Origin: Hymenobacter daecheongensis DSM 21074
Lineage (GTDB): Bacteria > Bacteroidota > Bacteroidia > Cytophagales > Hymenobacteraceae
Length of the DNA stretch: 64,000 nucleotides
NCBI RefSeq assembly: GCF_900141805.1
Contig: NZ_FQYN01000002.1
Location: 248,001 to 312,000 of the forward strand
Direction of reading: 5' to 3'
Part shown: piece by piece, positions 8,042-16,276 of the stretch
How positions within the stretch are numbered: the first letter of the stretch is position 1
Layout of the letters: every line of letters starts with the position of its first letter
Position numbers and translations under genes: made by a program
The notes under the pieces: generated by a model
The model's input: the letters and a program-made list of their open reading frames with translations, nothing else
Database searches by the model: none
Told to the model about the DNA's origin: nothing

Positions 8042-8884
8042 GTGAAATTCCGCCTCCAGCTATTCGAGTTTGAAGATTTGCCTTGGTTCCCGAAAGTAAT
8101 CCGGGCGGGCATGATGGACTACCTGCGCTTCACCATTTCGCTGCTGCGCATCTACCAGCCCATTGTGCCGCTGCTGCGTGAGGCGCTGGTGCGCACCGGC
8201 CAGCCGCACCTGCTGGAGCTGTGTGCCGGAGCCGGTGGCGGCACCGAAGGCGTGTGGCGCAGCCTGCGGGCCGCGGGCCTGCCCGACGTGCGCGTTACTC
8301 TCTCCGACCTATACCCGCAGCCGGCCGCCTGGCAATTGTTGCATGAGCGCACCCAGGGCGGCATCAGCTTCGCGCCCGCGCCCGTGGATGCCACGGCGGT
8401 GCCGACGGGCCTTGTGGGATTTCGGACGGTATTTTCCGCATTCCACCATTTTCCGTCCGCCGCGGCTGAGGCTATGCTGGCCGATGCGGTGCGGCAAAAC
8501 GCGGGCATCGGGGTATTTGAGGGCGCGGGCAAGCACTGGTATGAGCTGCTGCTGGCCTGGTTGGTGCTGCCGGTGGTGCAGCTGCTCACTACGCCGTTTA
8601 TCCGGCCTTTCAGCCTCAGTCGGCTGTTTTTCACCTATATCATTCCCCTGATTCCGCTCTGCACCATCTGGGACGGCACGGTTTCCTTGCTGCGCATGTA
8701 CCCGCCGGCCCAGCTGCTGGCCCTGGCCCGCCGCGCCGACCCCGAGGGCCAATTTCAGTGGCAGGCCGGCAAAGTGCGCAACCCGCTTACTCGCTCCGAG
8801 GTGACGTATCTGATTGGCTGGCCGAGAGTCACGGAACAAACCCCAGCCGCAGCACGGCCGCGGCGCGGCTATTTGGCAACCTGA
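8042..8884 (+). CDS. Class I SAM-dependent methyltransferase-like protein
   Basis: A 280-residue protein starting at GTG. The glycine-rich motif LLELCAGAGGGTEGVW (about 57-72) is a Rossmann motif I; LSDLYPQP (about 88-95) fits motif II, and FSAFHHFPSAAA (about 131-142) resembles the motif IV region of SAM methyltransferases. The C-terminal half has hydrophobic stretches (about 166-190 and 200-215) that could associate with the membrane. The substrate is unknown. It is divergent from the membrane-protein cluster, and a UbiA prenyltransferase follows on the same strand, so a role in lipid or quinone modification is possible but unproven. Confidence 0.75.
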   Translation: MKFRLQLFEFEDLPWFPKVIRAGMMDYLRFTISLLRIYQPIVPLLREALVRTGQPHLLELCAGAGGGTEGVWRSLRAAGLPDVRVTLSDLYPQPAAWQLLHERTQGGISFAPAPVDATAVPTGLVGFRTVFSAFHHFPSAAAEAMLADAVRQNAGIGVFEGAGKHWYELLLAWLVLPVVQLLTTPFIRPFSLSRLFFTYIIPLIPLCTIWDGTVSLLRMYPPAQLLALARRADPEGQFQWQAGKVRNPLTRSEVTYLIGWPRVTEQTPAAARPRRGYLAT

Positions 8885-8905
8885 AACTGTAATTGCTAAG
8901 CAGGA

Positions 8906-9898
8906 GTGAACAATAAATGGTTTCTTGCCGCCAGGCGACAGCCGCAGGGCAGCACAGCCGTTAAAAGCAGATTTCAAGTTGTCAATTTCTTACCCTTGCC
9001 CGCTCATTCTTCCTTGCTAATTACTACCTACAAAAAGGCGCTGCCGCTGCTGCGCATCCCGTTTTCGGTGTATCTGATGCCCGTGTTTTGGTTTGGGCTG
9101 AGTGCGTTGCGCGGGCCGGTGAGCGGGTGGCGGGCCGGGGGCGTGTTTGTGGTGCTGCACCTGCTGGCCTACCCGGCATCCAACGGCTATAACTCTTATT
9201 ACGACCGGGATGAAGGCAGCATCGGGGGGCTGAAGGCGCCGCCGAAAGTATCGGAGGAGCTGATTCATCTGGTGTGGCTCTTTGATGCGCTGGCCGTGCT
9301 GGGGGCGTGGCTATTGTCGCCGTTGTTTGCGGCACTGGTGGCGGTGTATCTGCTGGTTTCCAAAGCGTATAGCTACGAGGGCATCCGGCTCAAAAAGTAC
9401 CCGTTCGTGAGTACGCTCGTGGTGGTGGTATTCCAGGGTGCTTTCACTTTTCTGATGACGCAAGTGGGCGTGGGGGCTTCCTGGGGCGCTATTCTGGAAA
9501 AAACCAACCTGCTACTGGCGCTGGTGAGCACGCTCTTTTTGTGCGGCTCCTACCCGCTCACGCAGGTGTATCAGCACCAGGAAGACCGCCAGCGCGGCGA
9601 CCAGACGCTGAGTCTGTGGCTGGGGCTGCGCGGCACGTTTGTCTTTGCCGCCGGGGGCCTGCTGCTGGGCGCGGCGGTGCTGGCCGGCACCTACTGGCTG
9701 CGGGGCGAAATGCGCAACCTGAGTATTTTTCTGGTGGCTACCGGGCCGGTGGTCGTGCTGTTTGCGCGCTGGGCCTGGGCCGTGTGGCAAGATGCCGCCG
9801 CCGCCGACTTTGAGCACACCATGCGTATGAACCAGGTGTCGTCGTTGTGCCTGAGCGCGGCGTTTATCGTCATGTTTGTGCTGGTTCACTGGCGCTAA
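8906..9898 (+). CDS. UbiA-family prenyltransferase
   Basis: An integral membrane protein that transfers a prenyl chain to an acceptor, as in quinone or heme lipid synthesis. It has eight or nine hydrophobic segments. The segment NSYYDRDEGSIGGLK (about 94-108 of the long frame) is the Mg-diphosphate motif corresponding to NDxxDxxxD, and YPLTQVYQHQEDRQRGDQT (about 215-233) is the second aspartate-rich loop. The start is uncertain. The frame opens at GTG 8906, but conservation would be expected to begin near TTYKKALPLLRIPF, and a TTG at 9014 is a reasonable alternative. The acceptor cannot be deduced. Confidence 0.85.
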   Translation: MNNKWFLAARRQPQGSTAVKSRFQVVNFLPLPAHSSLLITTYKKALPLLRIPFSVYLMPVFWFGLSALRGPVSGWRAGGVFVVLHLLAYPASNGYNSYYDRDEGSIGGLKAPPKVSEELIHLVWLFDALAVLGAWLLSPLFAALVAVYLLVSKAYSYEGIRLKKYPFVSTLVVVVFQGAFTFLMTQVGVGASWGAILEKTNLLLALVSTLFLCGSYPLTQVYQHQEDRQRGDQTLSLWLGLRGTFVFAAGGLLLGAAVLAGTYWLRGEMRNLSIFLVATGPVVVLFARWAWAVWQDAAAADFEHTMRMNQVSSLCLSAAFIVMFVLVHWR

Positions 9899-9981
9899 CG
9901 CAGGGTGGGAGGCGTGGCAGCTGCTCCAACAGTTTGCCCTCCCGTTGCGTATTTGCAGGCCTACCTCCCCTCCTATCAGCT

Positions 9982-10602
9982 ATGCGCGCCGTTGCCTTCG
10001 CCGTCCTGTTTGTTCTCGCCACTGCCTGCTCCGCCCCTGACTCGGCTCAGACCACCGGCCCGACCCCGCCAAGCGAAGCGCCCGCCGCGGCCGAGCCGCT
10101 CGATACGGCCCGCGCCCCGGCCGTCACGGCCCAGTCCGACACGCTCAAAGTGGTGCGCCGCCGCCACCTGTTCTCCTCCCCTACCACGCCCGATGTCTTC
10201 ACTCTGGCGCTGCGCGGATCTAGCCTGCTGGGCGGCGAGGCCACGCTTACCATCACCGATGGCAGCGGACAGGTAATCTTCCGCGAAGTGTTGAGCGCCG
10301 CCGATCTGGAAGCTTCGCTGGTGTATGAGATGAAGCAGAGCACGGCCACCGCCACCGAGCGCGAAGCCTTCGTGCGGAAGCGCATGGACGAGTTTTTCGC
10401 CGATAAAAACTTCCGCACCCCCGCCATTTCTCCCCAGCAAGCTTACCAGCCCGGCACGCTCGACCGCGCCGCCTGGGACGAGTTGCGCCGACAGCCCAAA
10501 ACCATCGGCTTTCAGTATCTGGTGGGCAAGGAAGACGCGCGCCGCGTGGTGTGGTCGCCGCTCAAAAAACAGGTGGTGCAGCTGCCCGGCTTCGGGGGCT
10601 AA
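9982..10602 (+). CDS. Predicted lipoprotein, unknown function
   Basis: A 206-residue protein with a signal peptide and lipobox LATAC (C16), followed by a threonine/proline/alanine-rich tether to about residue 50. The folded part contains VVRRRHLFSSPTTPDVFTLALRG and many charged residues but no family I recognise. I start at ATG 9982; an in-frame extension upstream to 9847 overlaps the UbiA gene and does not look like protein. Confidence 0.75.
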   Translation: MRAVAFAVLFVLATACSAPDSAQTTGPTPPSEAPAAAEPLDTARAPAVTAQSDTLKVVRRRHLFSSPTTPDVFTLALRGSSLLGGEATLTITDGSGQVIFREVLSAADLEASLVYEMKQSTATATEREAFVRKRMDEFFADKNFRTPAISPQQAYQPGTLDRAAWDELRRQPKTIGFQYLVGKEDARRVVWSPLKKQVVQLPGFGG

Positions 10603-10660
10603 GTGCTTCAGCTGACGGGGACAACGGGCAATTTCAGAACCCGAAAACCATTCAGGCAGC

Positions 10661-11329
10661 CTATTTTTCGGCTTCTTCCGCAGCCTGCCTGAGCGCCTGC
10701 TCCAGACCACTGGCAAAGGGCGCATAGGGCTGAAACCCGCGGGCCAGCAGATAGCCCTGGTTGCCGACGCGCAGAATGATGGTGGGGAAGCCCTGCACCC
10801 CGATCTGGGCCACGGCCGCAAACTCCTTTTGCGTGGCGGCGGCGGTTTCGGGCAGCAGCCAGCGCCGCCGGAACTCCGCCAGATCCAGCCCGTAGGCGGC
10901 TACCAGCGCTTCGTAGGTGCGCGGGTCGTTCAGATCGTGGCCATGATAGAAATGCGCCTGCTGAATGTCGTGCGCGAAGTTGATGGCGCGGTCCTGCTCG
11001 TCGAGTTGCCGGAAGATGGTGATGGCGCGGCAGGGCGGCTCCGAATCCTGGATGTTGCGGCCCTCAGCCCCCAGCGCCCGGAACGCGGCCCCGAACTCCA
11101 CGCCGGCCGCCTGCTCTACCTGAGCCAAAGCGCCTTCGATATAGCCCCACGCTGCCCCGATGGGAGCCACCCGCTCGCCCGTTACCATGCCACCGCACAG
11201 CACCGAAACCGCCACGCGGCCCGCGTAGTCGGCTTTGATGCGCTGCATCACGGGGCTCATGCCATAGCACCAGCCGCAGAGTGGGTCGAAAATGTAGAGA
11301 ATTTCGGGGAGGTCGGGGGCTTGTTCCAT
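10661..11329 (-). CDS. DsbA-family (FrnE-like) thioredoxin-fold protein
   Basis: A 222-residue thiol-disulfide oxidoreductase-like protein. The active site CGWC is at 18-21 (FDPLCGWCYG), right at the N-terminus and without a signal peptide, which fits the cytosolic FrnE-like branch of the DsbA family. The helical insertion with DSEPPCRAITIFRQLDEQD (about 95-113) and the cis-proline region QGFPTIIL (about 182-189) complete the fold. It converges with the lipoprotein gene at 9982-10602. Confidence 0.88.
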   Translation of the reverse strand: MEQAPDLPEILYIFDPLCGWCYGMSPVMQRIKADYAGRVAVSVLCGGMVTGERVAPIGAAWGYIEGALAQVEQAAGVEFGAAFRALGAEGRNIQDSEPPCRAITIFRQLDEQDRAINFAHDIQQAHFYHGHDLNDPRTYEALVAAYGLDLAEFRRRWLLPETAAATQKEFAAVAQIGVQGFPTIILRVGNQGYLLARGFQPYAPFASGLEQALRQAAEEAEK

Positions 11330-11483
11330 ACGTGGGGCAAAGGTAGCGGCAGAGCCTTATGCAGCAACTTCGAAGGCCCGCCACAGGTTGCCCAAATTTT
11401 TAGGCTCGGTCACCCTAATACATTAAGAAGGCCTTTTTTAGTCTGATTTGCCACCATTTGGCGCTATTTATTCTCTCTTAGCT

Positions 11484-12200
11484 ATGCTCGTACTCCTTAT
11501 TTCTGCCTTCTATCTCTCAACAGCGTCAGCTCCCGACAGCCTGGTTATTTTCAGTGCGCAACGGACGTACCACTACCGGGCGGTGTATATCAGCCCGACC
11601 GGCGACACGTTGTCGCGGGAGCGGATAACGATGCAGCCCTCCGGCCAGCCTTGGGTGGGCCAGCCCAAACGCCAGAGCGCCTGCACAGTGCAGTATTCCT
11701 ACCGCCCCGCCGACTCGCTGACGTTTTCTGCCCGCCCCAACCCGCAAACGCAGGACGTGCGCAAACCATACGCCTGGCAGTGGCAGTATTCCACCGTGAC
11801 CGGGGTGATAGAAAACCCGCAGGAAATCTGGATTCATCCTTTCCGCAGCAACCAGTACGCCTACACGGAGGTAGCGCCCTTCCCGCAGGTAAAACCGGCT
11901 TTGCTGCACCCAGGCAAGAGTTGGCGCGGGGGCCGGCTGTTTATCATGGGCGGCTGGGGCGCTTTTAAAGGCAGCGTCCAGCCCACCTACCACGTGAAAG
12001 CCCCGGCAACCCGCCGCTACGGCAAGCAGGATCTGAGCGGTTGCTGGCTGATCGAGGCAGTAGGCCAGCACAGCCGATTGGGCACCAGCTACCTCGACTT
12101 CTACTTCCACCCCCGCTACGGCTTCACCGAAGTGCACTACCGCTTCTACGACGGCACCCGAATTTCCTTTGTTTTAGAGCAGCTTGACACTGCCAGTTAG
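11484..12200 (+). CDS. Secreted protein, unknown function
   Basis: A 238-residue protein with an N-terminal signal peptide (MLVLLISAFYLSTASA). I see no domain that I can name. The tryptophan- and tyrosine-rich body (PYAWQWQYS, GCWLIEAVGQHS, HPRYGFTEVHYRFYD) suggests a beta-rich secreted or periplasmic protein. I chose ATG 11484; the open frame extends 36 bases upstream to a TTG. It ends at a bidirectional terminator shared with rho. Confidence 0.65.
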   Translation: MLVLLISAFYLSTASAPDSLVIFSAQRTYHYRAVYISPTGDTLSRERITMQPSGQPWVGQPKRQSACTVQYSYRPADSLTFSARPNPQTQDVRKPYAWQWQYSTVTGVIENPQEIWIHPFRSNQYAYTEVAPFPQVKPALLHPGKSWRGGRLFIMGGWGAFKGSVQPTYHVKAPATRRYGKQDLSGCWLIEAVGQHSRLGTSYLDFYFHPRYGFTEVHYRFYDGTRISFVLEQLDTAS

Positions 12201-12217
12201 CAGAACTCAGCACAAAT

Positions 12218-12252
12218 AAAAAGGCCCGCTGCATTACTGCAACGGGCCTTTT
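12218..12252. terminator. Bidirectional terminator between convergent genes
   Basis: The hairpin AAAAGGCCCGTT-type stem (AAGGCCCG... and ...CGGGCCTT) with A- and T-runs on its two sides, lying between the secreted-protein gene and rho. Confidence 0.85.
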
Positions 12253-12272
12253 TATTTTGATTCAACTCAGTC

Positions 12273-14378
12273 TTAGCCGTTCATCGACACCAGGAACTCC
12301 TCATTGCTCTTGGTATTCTTGATGCGGTCCTTCAGGAATTCCATGGCTTCGATGGCCGTCATGTCGGCCATGAACTTGCGGAGCACCCAGATGCGGTTCA
12401 GCTCCTCTTTGCCCATCAGCAAGTCTTCGCGGCGGGTGCCGGAAGCCGGGATGTCGATGGCCGGGAACACGCGCTTGTTGGCCAGCTTGCGGTCCAGCTG
12501 CAATTCCATATTGCCGGTGCCCTTGAATTCCTCAAAGATTACCTCGTCCATCTTGGAGCCGGTTTCAATCAGGGCCGTGGCGATGATGGTGAGCGAGCCG
12601 CCGTTTTCCACGTTGCGGGCCGCGCCGAAGAAGCGCTTGGGCTTGTGCAGCGCGTTGGCATCCACACCCCCCGACAGGATTTTGCCGGAAGCCGGTTGCA
12701 CCGTGTTGTAGGCCCGGGCCAGGCGGGTAATCGAGTCGAGCAGAATCACCACGTCGTGGCCGCATTCCACGAGGCGCTTGGCCTTATCCAGGGCAATACT
12801 GGCGATTTTGACGTGGCGGTCGGCGGTTTCGTCGAAGGTGGAGCTGAGCACTTCGGCCTTCACCGAGCGGGCCATGTCCGTCACTTCCTCGGGGCGCTCA
12901 TCAATCAGCAGAATGATGAGGTACACTTCGGGGTGATTTTCGGAAATAGCGTTGGCAATTTCCTGCAGCAGCACCGTTTTGCCGGTTTTGGGCTGCGCCA
13001 CAATCAGGCCGCGCTGCCCCTTGCCGATGGGCGCAAACAGGTCCATGATGCGGGTGCTGAGCTGGGTCGACTTGGTGGTCAGCTTTAGGCGCTCCTCCGC
13101 AAACAGCGGCGTGAGGTGGCTAAATGGAATCCGGTCCCGGGCTTCTTCCACGGTGCGGCCGTTTATGCCATCCACGCCCAGCAGGGCAAAGTATTTCTCG
13201 CCCTCACGTGGCGGCCGGATGGTGCATTTCACCGTGTCGCCGGCTTTCAGCGCAAACTGCTTCACCTGCGCCGGCGACACATAAATGTCGTCGGGCGAGG
13301 CCAGGTAGTTGTAGAAGGGGCTGCGCAGGAAGCCGTAGCCGCCGTCGGGCATCATCTCCAGCGTACCTTCGCTGGGAATCGAAATATCGAAATCGTTGCG
13401 GGGAGTGCGGGCGGCCTGGTTTTGCTGGCCCTGCTCGCCACCCTGCCGGCCTTGGCGCTGCTGGTCGCGCAGAGCCGAGCGGTCTTCGCGGCGGGCCTGG
13501 TCGCGCTCGGCCCGGTCCGGGCGGTCGAGGCGGTCAGAACGGTCGGGGCGGTTTTCGCGCGGCTCGCGGGGTGCATCGGTACGCATCGGGCGGTCGTCGC
13601 GGCGGCCCTGGTCGCGGTTTTCGCGGGGTGCGTCGTTGCGATAGTCGCCGCGGGACTCGCGGCCTTCCCGCGGCTCCCGGTTGCCTTCGCGCTGGTCGCG
13701 GCCGGTGCCATTTTCGGGGCGGGGCTCACGGTACACGAATGGGGCCATGGTGGGGGCAGCCGGTGCGGTTTCGGCAGGGGCAACCGGCGCGGCAGCCGCA
13801 TCTACGGCCGGGGCTTCGGGCATCACCACGGCCGGCGCGTCGGGGCCGGCGGCATCGGCGGCCGGCTTTTCGGTCCGCTGGTCGGTGCGGGTGCGGCGCT
13901 CGGGGCGCTGATACACTTTAACGGGCCGCTCGGCCCCATCAGCCGACTCACCGTTCAGCACCGGAGCCAGCGCGGGCTCTGCGGCGGCCGGCGCTTCCGT
14001 GGCCACCGGCACCGGGGCTTCGGCTACCGGCGCGGCGGCTTTGAGGGGGCGCACCGCCACCGGGGCGGGCGGCGTAGAGCGCACGGCGCGGGCAGCCGTA
14101 GCGCGGGGCGCGGCGGGCTCGCGGCGGGCAGCCGGAGCCGCTGCCGCCGAAGCGGCCGGAGCCACATCGGAAAAAGCCAACGGCGCGGCCGCGGGCTTAT
14201 CGTCAGCGGTTGTCACTTTGCTGGGGAGCTTGTCAGTTGGCGTGATGGCCTGCTGATCCAGGATCTTATAGATAAGGTCCTGCTTGCTGAGTTTTTTGAA
14301 GTTACCAACATTCAGCTTCTCTGCTATTTCCTTCAGCTCGGAAAGCAAACGGTCCTTCAACTCTTCAATATTGTACAT
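12273..14378 (-). CDS. rho: Transcription termination factor Rho with long disordered insertion
   Basis: A hexameric RNA-dependent ATPase/translocase that ends transcription. The 701-residue product is about 280 residues longer than E. coli Rho. Residues 1-50 are the Rho N-terminal helical domain ([22 protein letters not shown]). About 55-320 is low-complexity: first Ala/Pro/Val-rich, then Arg/Asp/Gly/Gln-rich with many RED, RPDR and NRDQ stretches. The cold-shock-like RNA-binding part follows (about 330-410, GYGFLRSP and [12 protein letters not shown]). The ATPase has the P-loop AQPKTGKT near 463-470. Bacteroidota Rho proteins are known for such insertions, reported in Bacteroides to drive phase separation. 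Confidence 0.97.
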   Translation of the reverse strand: MYNIEELKDRLLSELKEIAEKLNVGNFKKLSKQDLIYKILDQQAITPTDKLPSKVTTADDKPAAAPLAFSDVAPAASAAAAPAARREPAAPRATAARAVRSTPPAPVAVRPLKAAAPVAEAPVPVATEAPAAAEPALAPVLNGESADGAERPVKVYQRPERRTRTDQRTEKPAADAAGPDAPAVVMPEAPAVDAAAAPVAPAETAPAAPTMAPFVYREPRPENGTGRDQREGNREPREGRESRGDYRNDAPRENRDQGRRDDRPMRTDAPREPRENRPDRSDRLDRPDRAERDQARREDRSALRDQQRQGRQGGEQGQQNQAARTPRNDFDISIPSEGTLEMMPDGGYGFLRSPFYNYLASPDDIYVSPAQVKQFALKAGDTVKCTIRPPREGEKYFALLGVDGINGRTVEEARDRIPFSHLTPLFAEERLKLTTKSTQLSTRIMDLFAPIGKGQRGLIVAQPKTGKTVLLQEIANAISENHPEVYLIILLIDERPEEVTDMARSVKAEVLSSTFDETADRHVKIASIALDKAKRLVECGHDVVILLDSITRLARAYNTVQPASGKILSGGVDANALHKPKRFFGAARNVENGGSLTIIATALIETGSKMDEVIFEEFKGTGNMELQLDRKLANKRVFPAIDIPASGTRREDLLMGKEELNRIWVLRKFMADMTAIEAMEFLKDRIKNTKSNEEFLVSMNG

Positions 14379-14942
14379 ACACTAAAACGGGGGGGGAGAA
14401 AAACGAGCGGGTACGAAGCCGACACGGAGCAACACAGGCCAATCCGGACAAACGAGGGGCAGCCGCGGCGCGGCGCGTAGCACGGGGGATTCGGAACGAG
14501 AAACGAGGGTGGTACGGGGCGGCGCTGGGGATAATTCGGACCGTGCGCGGGCAAAAACTGGCTCCGGGTCCGGCATCAGCGGCCGATTCACTTACGCAAT
14601 GTTAGCGTAATACGCCGGAACCGCCAAATGGGATGCCGATTTTTTAACTGGCTGGCCGGTAGTCGTTCTGCCTGGCCGGGAGGGCGTGGCTTGCGGCTCC
14701 AGATTTTCGGTTTTGCGGGCCGCGGAAAGTGGTGAGGCGACCGGGGCCGCTCCCAGTTGTTTCAACTGCGGCGTGAGCGGGTTGGTTCGTTTTTGGGGCA
14801 CCCCAGGCCTATGGCGGGCCGGGCGGCGTGGGCAGAAGGGCAGCCCTGGCAGCGGCGGCCGGCATAAACTTCGGCGCTTTAGCGGGGGCACTTCTCAAAA
14901 AAACCTACTTTTGCCGGCGTTCAAATTCGCGTTTTCTGCCTT
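14379..14942. other. Intergenic region between rho and serS
   Basis: 564 bases separating the divergent rho and serS genes. It begins with a homopurine G8 run just upstream of rho (about 14388-14396). A 99-codon open frame (complement 14592-14891) is rich in Arg, Pro and Ser and resembles no known protein. The serS promoter match is at 14906-14913. I find no hairpin array or tRNA. It probably holds a long rho leader, which would fit autoregulation of rho, but no direct evidence is visible. Confidence 0.4.
14906..14913 (+). promoter_or_regulatory. Bacteroidota -7 box of serS (TACTTTTG)
   Basis: A perfect TAnnTTTG match 30 bases upstream of the serS ATG, predicting a leader of about 23 nt. A poly-A/T stretch precedes it. 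Confidence 0.6.
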
Positions 14943-16217
14943 ATGCTGCAAGTTTCCGTCCTCAAAGAAAACCCCGAGCTGGTGCTGGCCGGGCTGGCCA
15001 AAAAGCACTACAAAACCGCTGAGGCCGACGTGGCGGCCATTCTCAGCCTCGATCAGCGCCGCAAAGACCTGCAAACGGCCCACGACCTGGCCCAGGCCGA
15101 GGCCAACGAGCTGGCCCGGCAGATTGGCGGCCTGATGAAAAGCGGCGACAAAGCCGGGGCCGAAACCCTGAAAACGCGCACCGCCGAGCTAAAGCAGCAA
15201 ACCAAAGCCGCTGCCGATGAGCTGGCGCAGGTAGAGCACACGCTGCAGCAAACCCTCTACAAGCTCCCGAACCTGCCCCATAGCAGCGTGCCCGAAGGCC
15301 GCAGCGCCCAAGACAATGAGGTGGTGCGCGAAGGCGGCCGCAAGCCCGAGCTGCCTGCCGACGCCCTCCCCCACTGGGACCTGATCAAAAAGTACGACAT
15401 CATCGACTTCGAGCTGGGCAACAAGATTACCGGCGCGGGTTTTCCGGTATACAAGAAGCAGGGCGCGCGCCTGCAGCGGGCCCTCATCAACTTCTTTCTG
15501 GACGAAGCCCGCGATGCCGGCTACGACGAGATTCAGCCCCCGATCTTGGTGAACGAGGCCAGCGGCTACGGCACCGGCCAGCTGCCCGACAAGGAAGGCC
15601 AGATGTACCACGATGCCAAGGACGACCTCTACCTGATTCCGACCTCGGAGGTGCCCATCACGAACCTGTACCGCGACGAGATTGTGCCGGTAGAGCAGCT
15701 GCCCATTCGCAACACGGGCTACACGCCCTGCTTCCGCCGCGAGGCCGGCAGCTGGGGTGCCGATGTGCGCGGCCTCAACCGCCTGCACCAGTTCGACAAG
15801 GTGGAAATCGTGCAGATTACGCAGCCCGAAAACAGCTATGCGGCCCTGGATGGCATGGTGGCCCACATCGAAGGGCTGCTGCAGAAGTTGGAGCTGCCCT
15901 ACCGCATCCTGCGCCTGTGCGGCGGCGACATGGGCTTCACCTCGGCCCTCACCTTCGATCTGGAGGTGTGGAGCGCCGCGCAGGGCCGCTGGCTGGAAGT
16001 AAGCTCGGCTTCGAACTTTGAAACCTACCAGGCCAACCGCCTGAAGCTGCGCTACCGCAACGAAAACGGCAAAATGCAACTGCTGCACACGCTCAATGGC
16101 TCGGCCCTGGCCCTGCCCCGCATCGTGGCCGCGCTGCTGGAAAACAACCAGTCCGCCGACGGCATCCGGCTGCCGCAAGTGCTGCACTCGTACTGCGGAT
16201 TTGAGAAAATAGGGTAA
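14943..16217 (+). CDS. serS: Seryl-tRNA synthetase
   Basis: Charges tRNA-Ser with serine. It is a class II synthetase of 424 residues, the usual length. The N-terminal 110 residues form the long antiparallel coiled coil that binds the variable arm of tRNA-Ser (ARQIGGLMKSGDKAGAETLKTRT region). The catalytic domain has the motif 2 segment CFRREAGSWGADVRGLNRLHQF (positions near 260-280) and the motif 3 region LNGSALALPRIVAALLENNQ near the C-terminus. A TACTTTTG promoter match lies just upstream. SerRS reads the long variable arm of its tRNA, which is relevant to the class-II tRNA-like RNA at 47.8 kb, but no link is shown. Confidence 0.98.
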   Translation: MLQVSVLKENPELVLAGLAKKHYKTAEADVAAILSLDQRRKDLQTAHDLAQAEANELARQIGGLMKSGDKAGAETLKTRTAELKQQTKAAADELAQVEHTLQQTLYKLPNLPHSSVPEGRSAQDNEVVREGGRKPELPADALPHWDLIKKYDIIDFELGNKITGAGFPVYKKQGARLQRALINFFLDEARDAGYDEIQPPILVNEASGYGTGQLPDKEGQMYHDAKDDLYLIPTSEVPITNLYRDEIVPVEQLPIRNTGYTPCFRREAGSWGADVRGLNRLHQFDKVEIVQITQPENSYAALDGMVAHIEGLLQKLELPYRILRLCGGDMGFTSALTFDLEVWSAAQGRWLEVSSASNFETYQANRLKLRYRNENGKMQLLHTLNGSALALPRIVAALLENNQSADGIRLPQVLHSYCGFEKIG

Positions 16218-16276
16218 GCGGTTATCAAAAAGCTGCTTACAGATATTCAAACTACTTAAATCACTTGAGTCCATAT

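Noticed and set aside
10829..11446. A 205-codon plus-strand frame antisense to the DsbA-like gene.
   Set aside because: The minus-strand frame has the CGWC active site and a family-typical length; the plus frame has no recognisable feature.
13116..14480. A 454-codon open frame antisense to rho.
   Set aside because: It is Arg/Gly/Ala-rich and lies opposite the low-complexity insertion of rho; no domain is visible. It is a composition artefact.
14592..14891. A 99-codon open frame in the rho-serS gap.
   Set aside because: Arg/Pro/Ser-rich, no signal peptide or motif, no promoter match and no neighbour in operon. I cannot support it as a gene.
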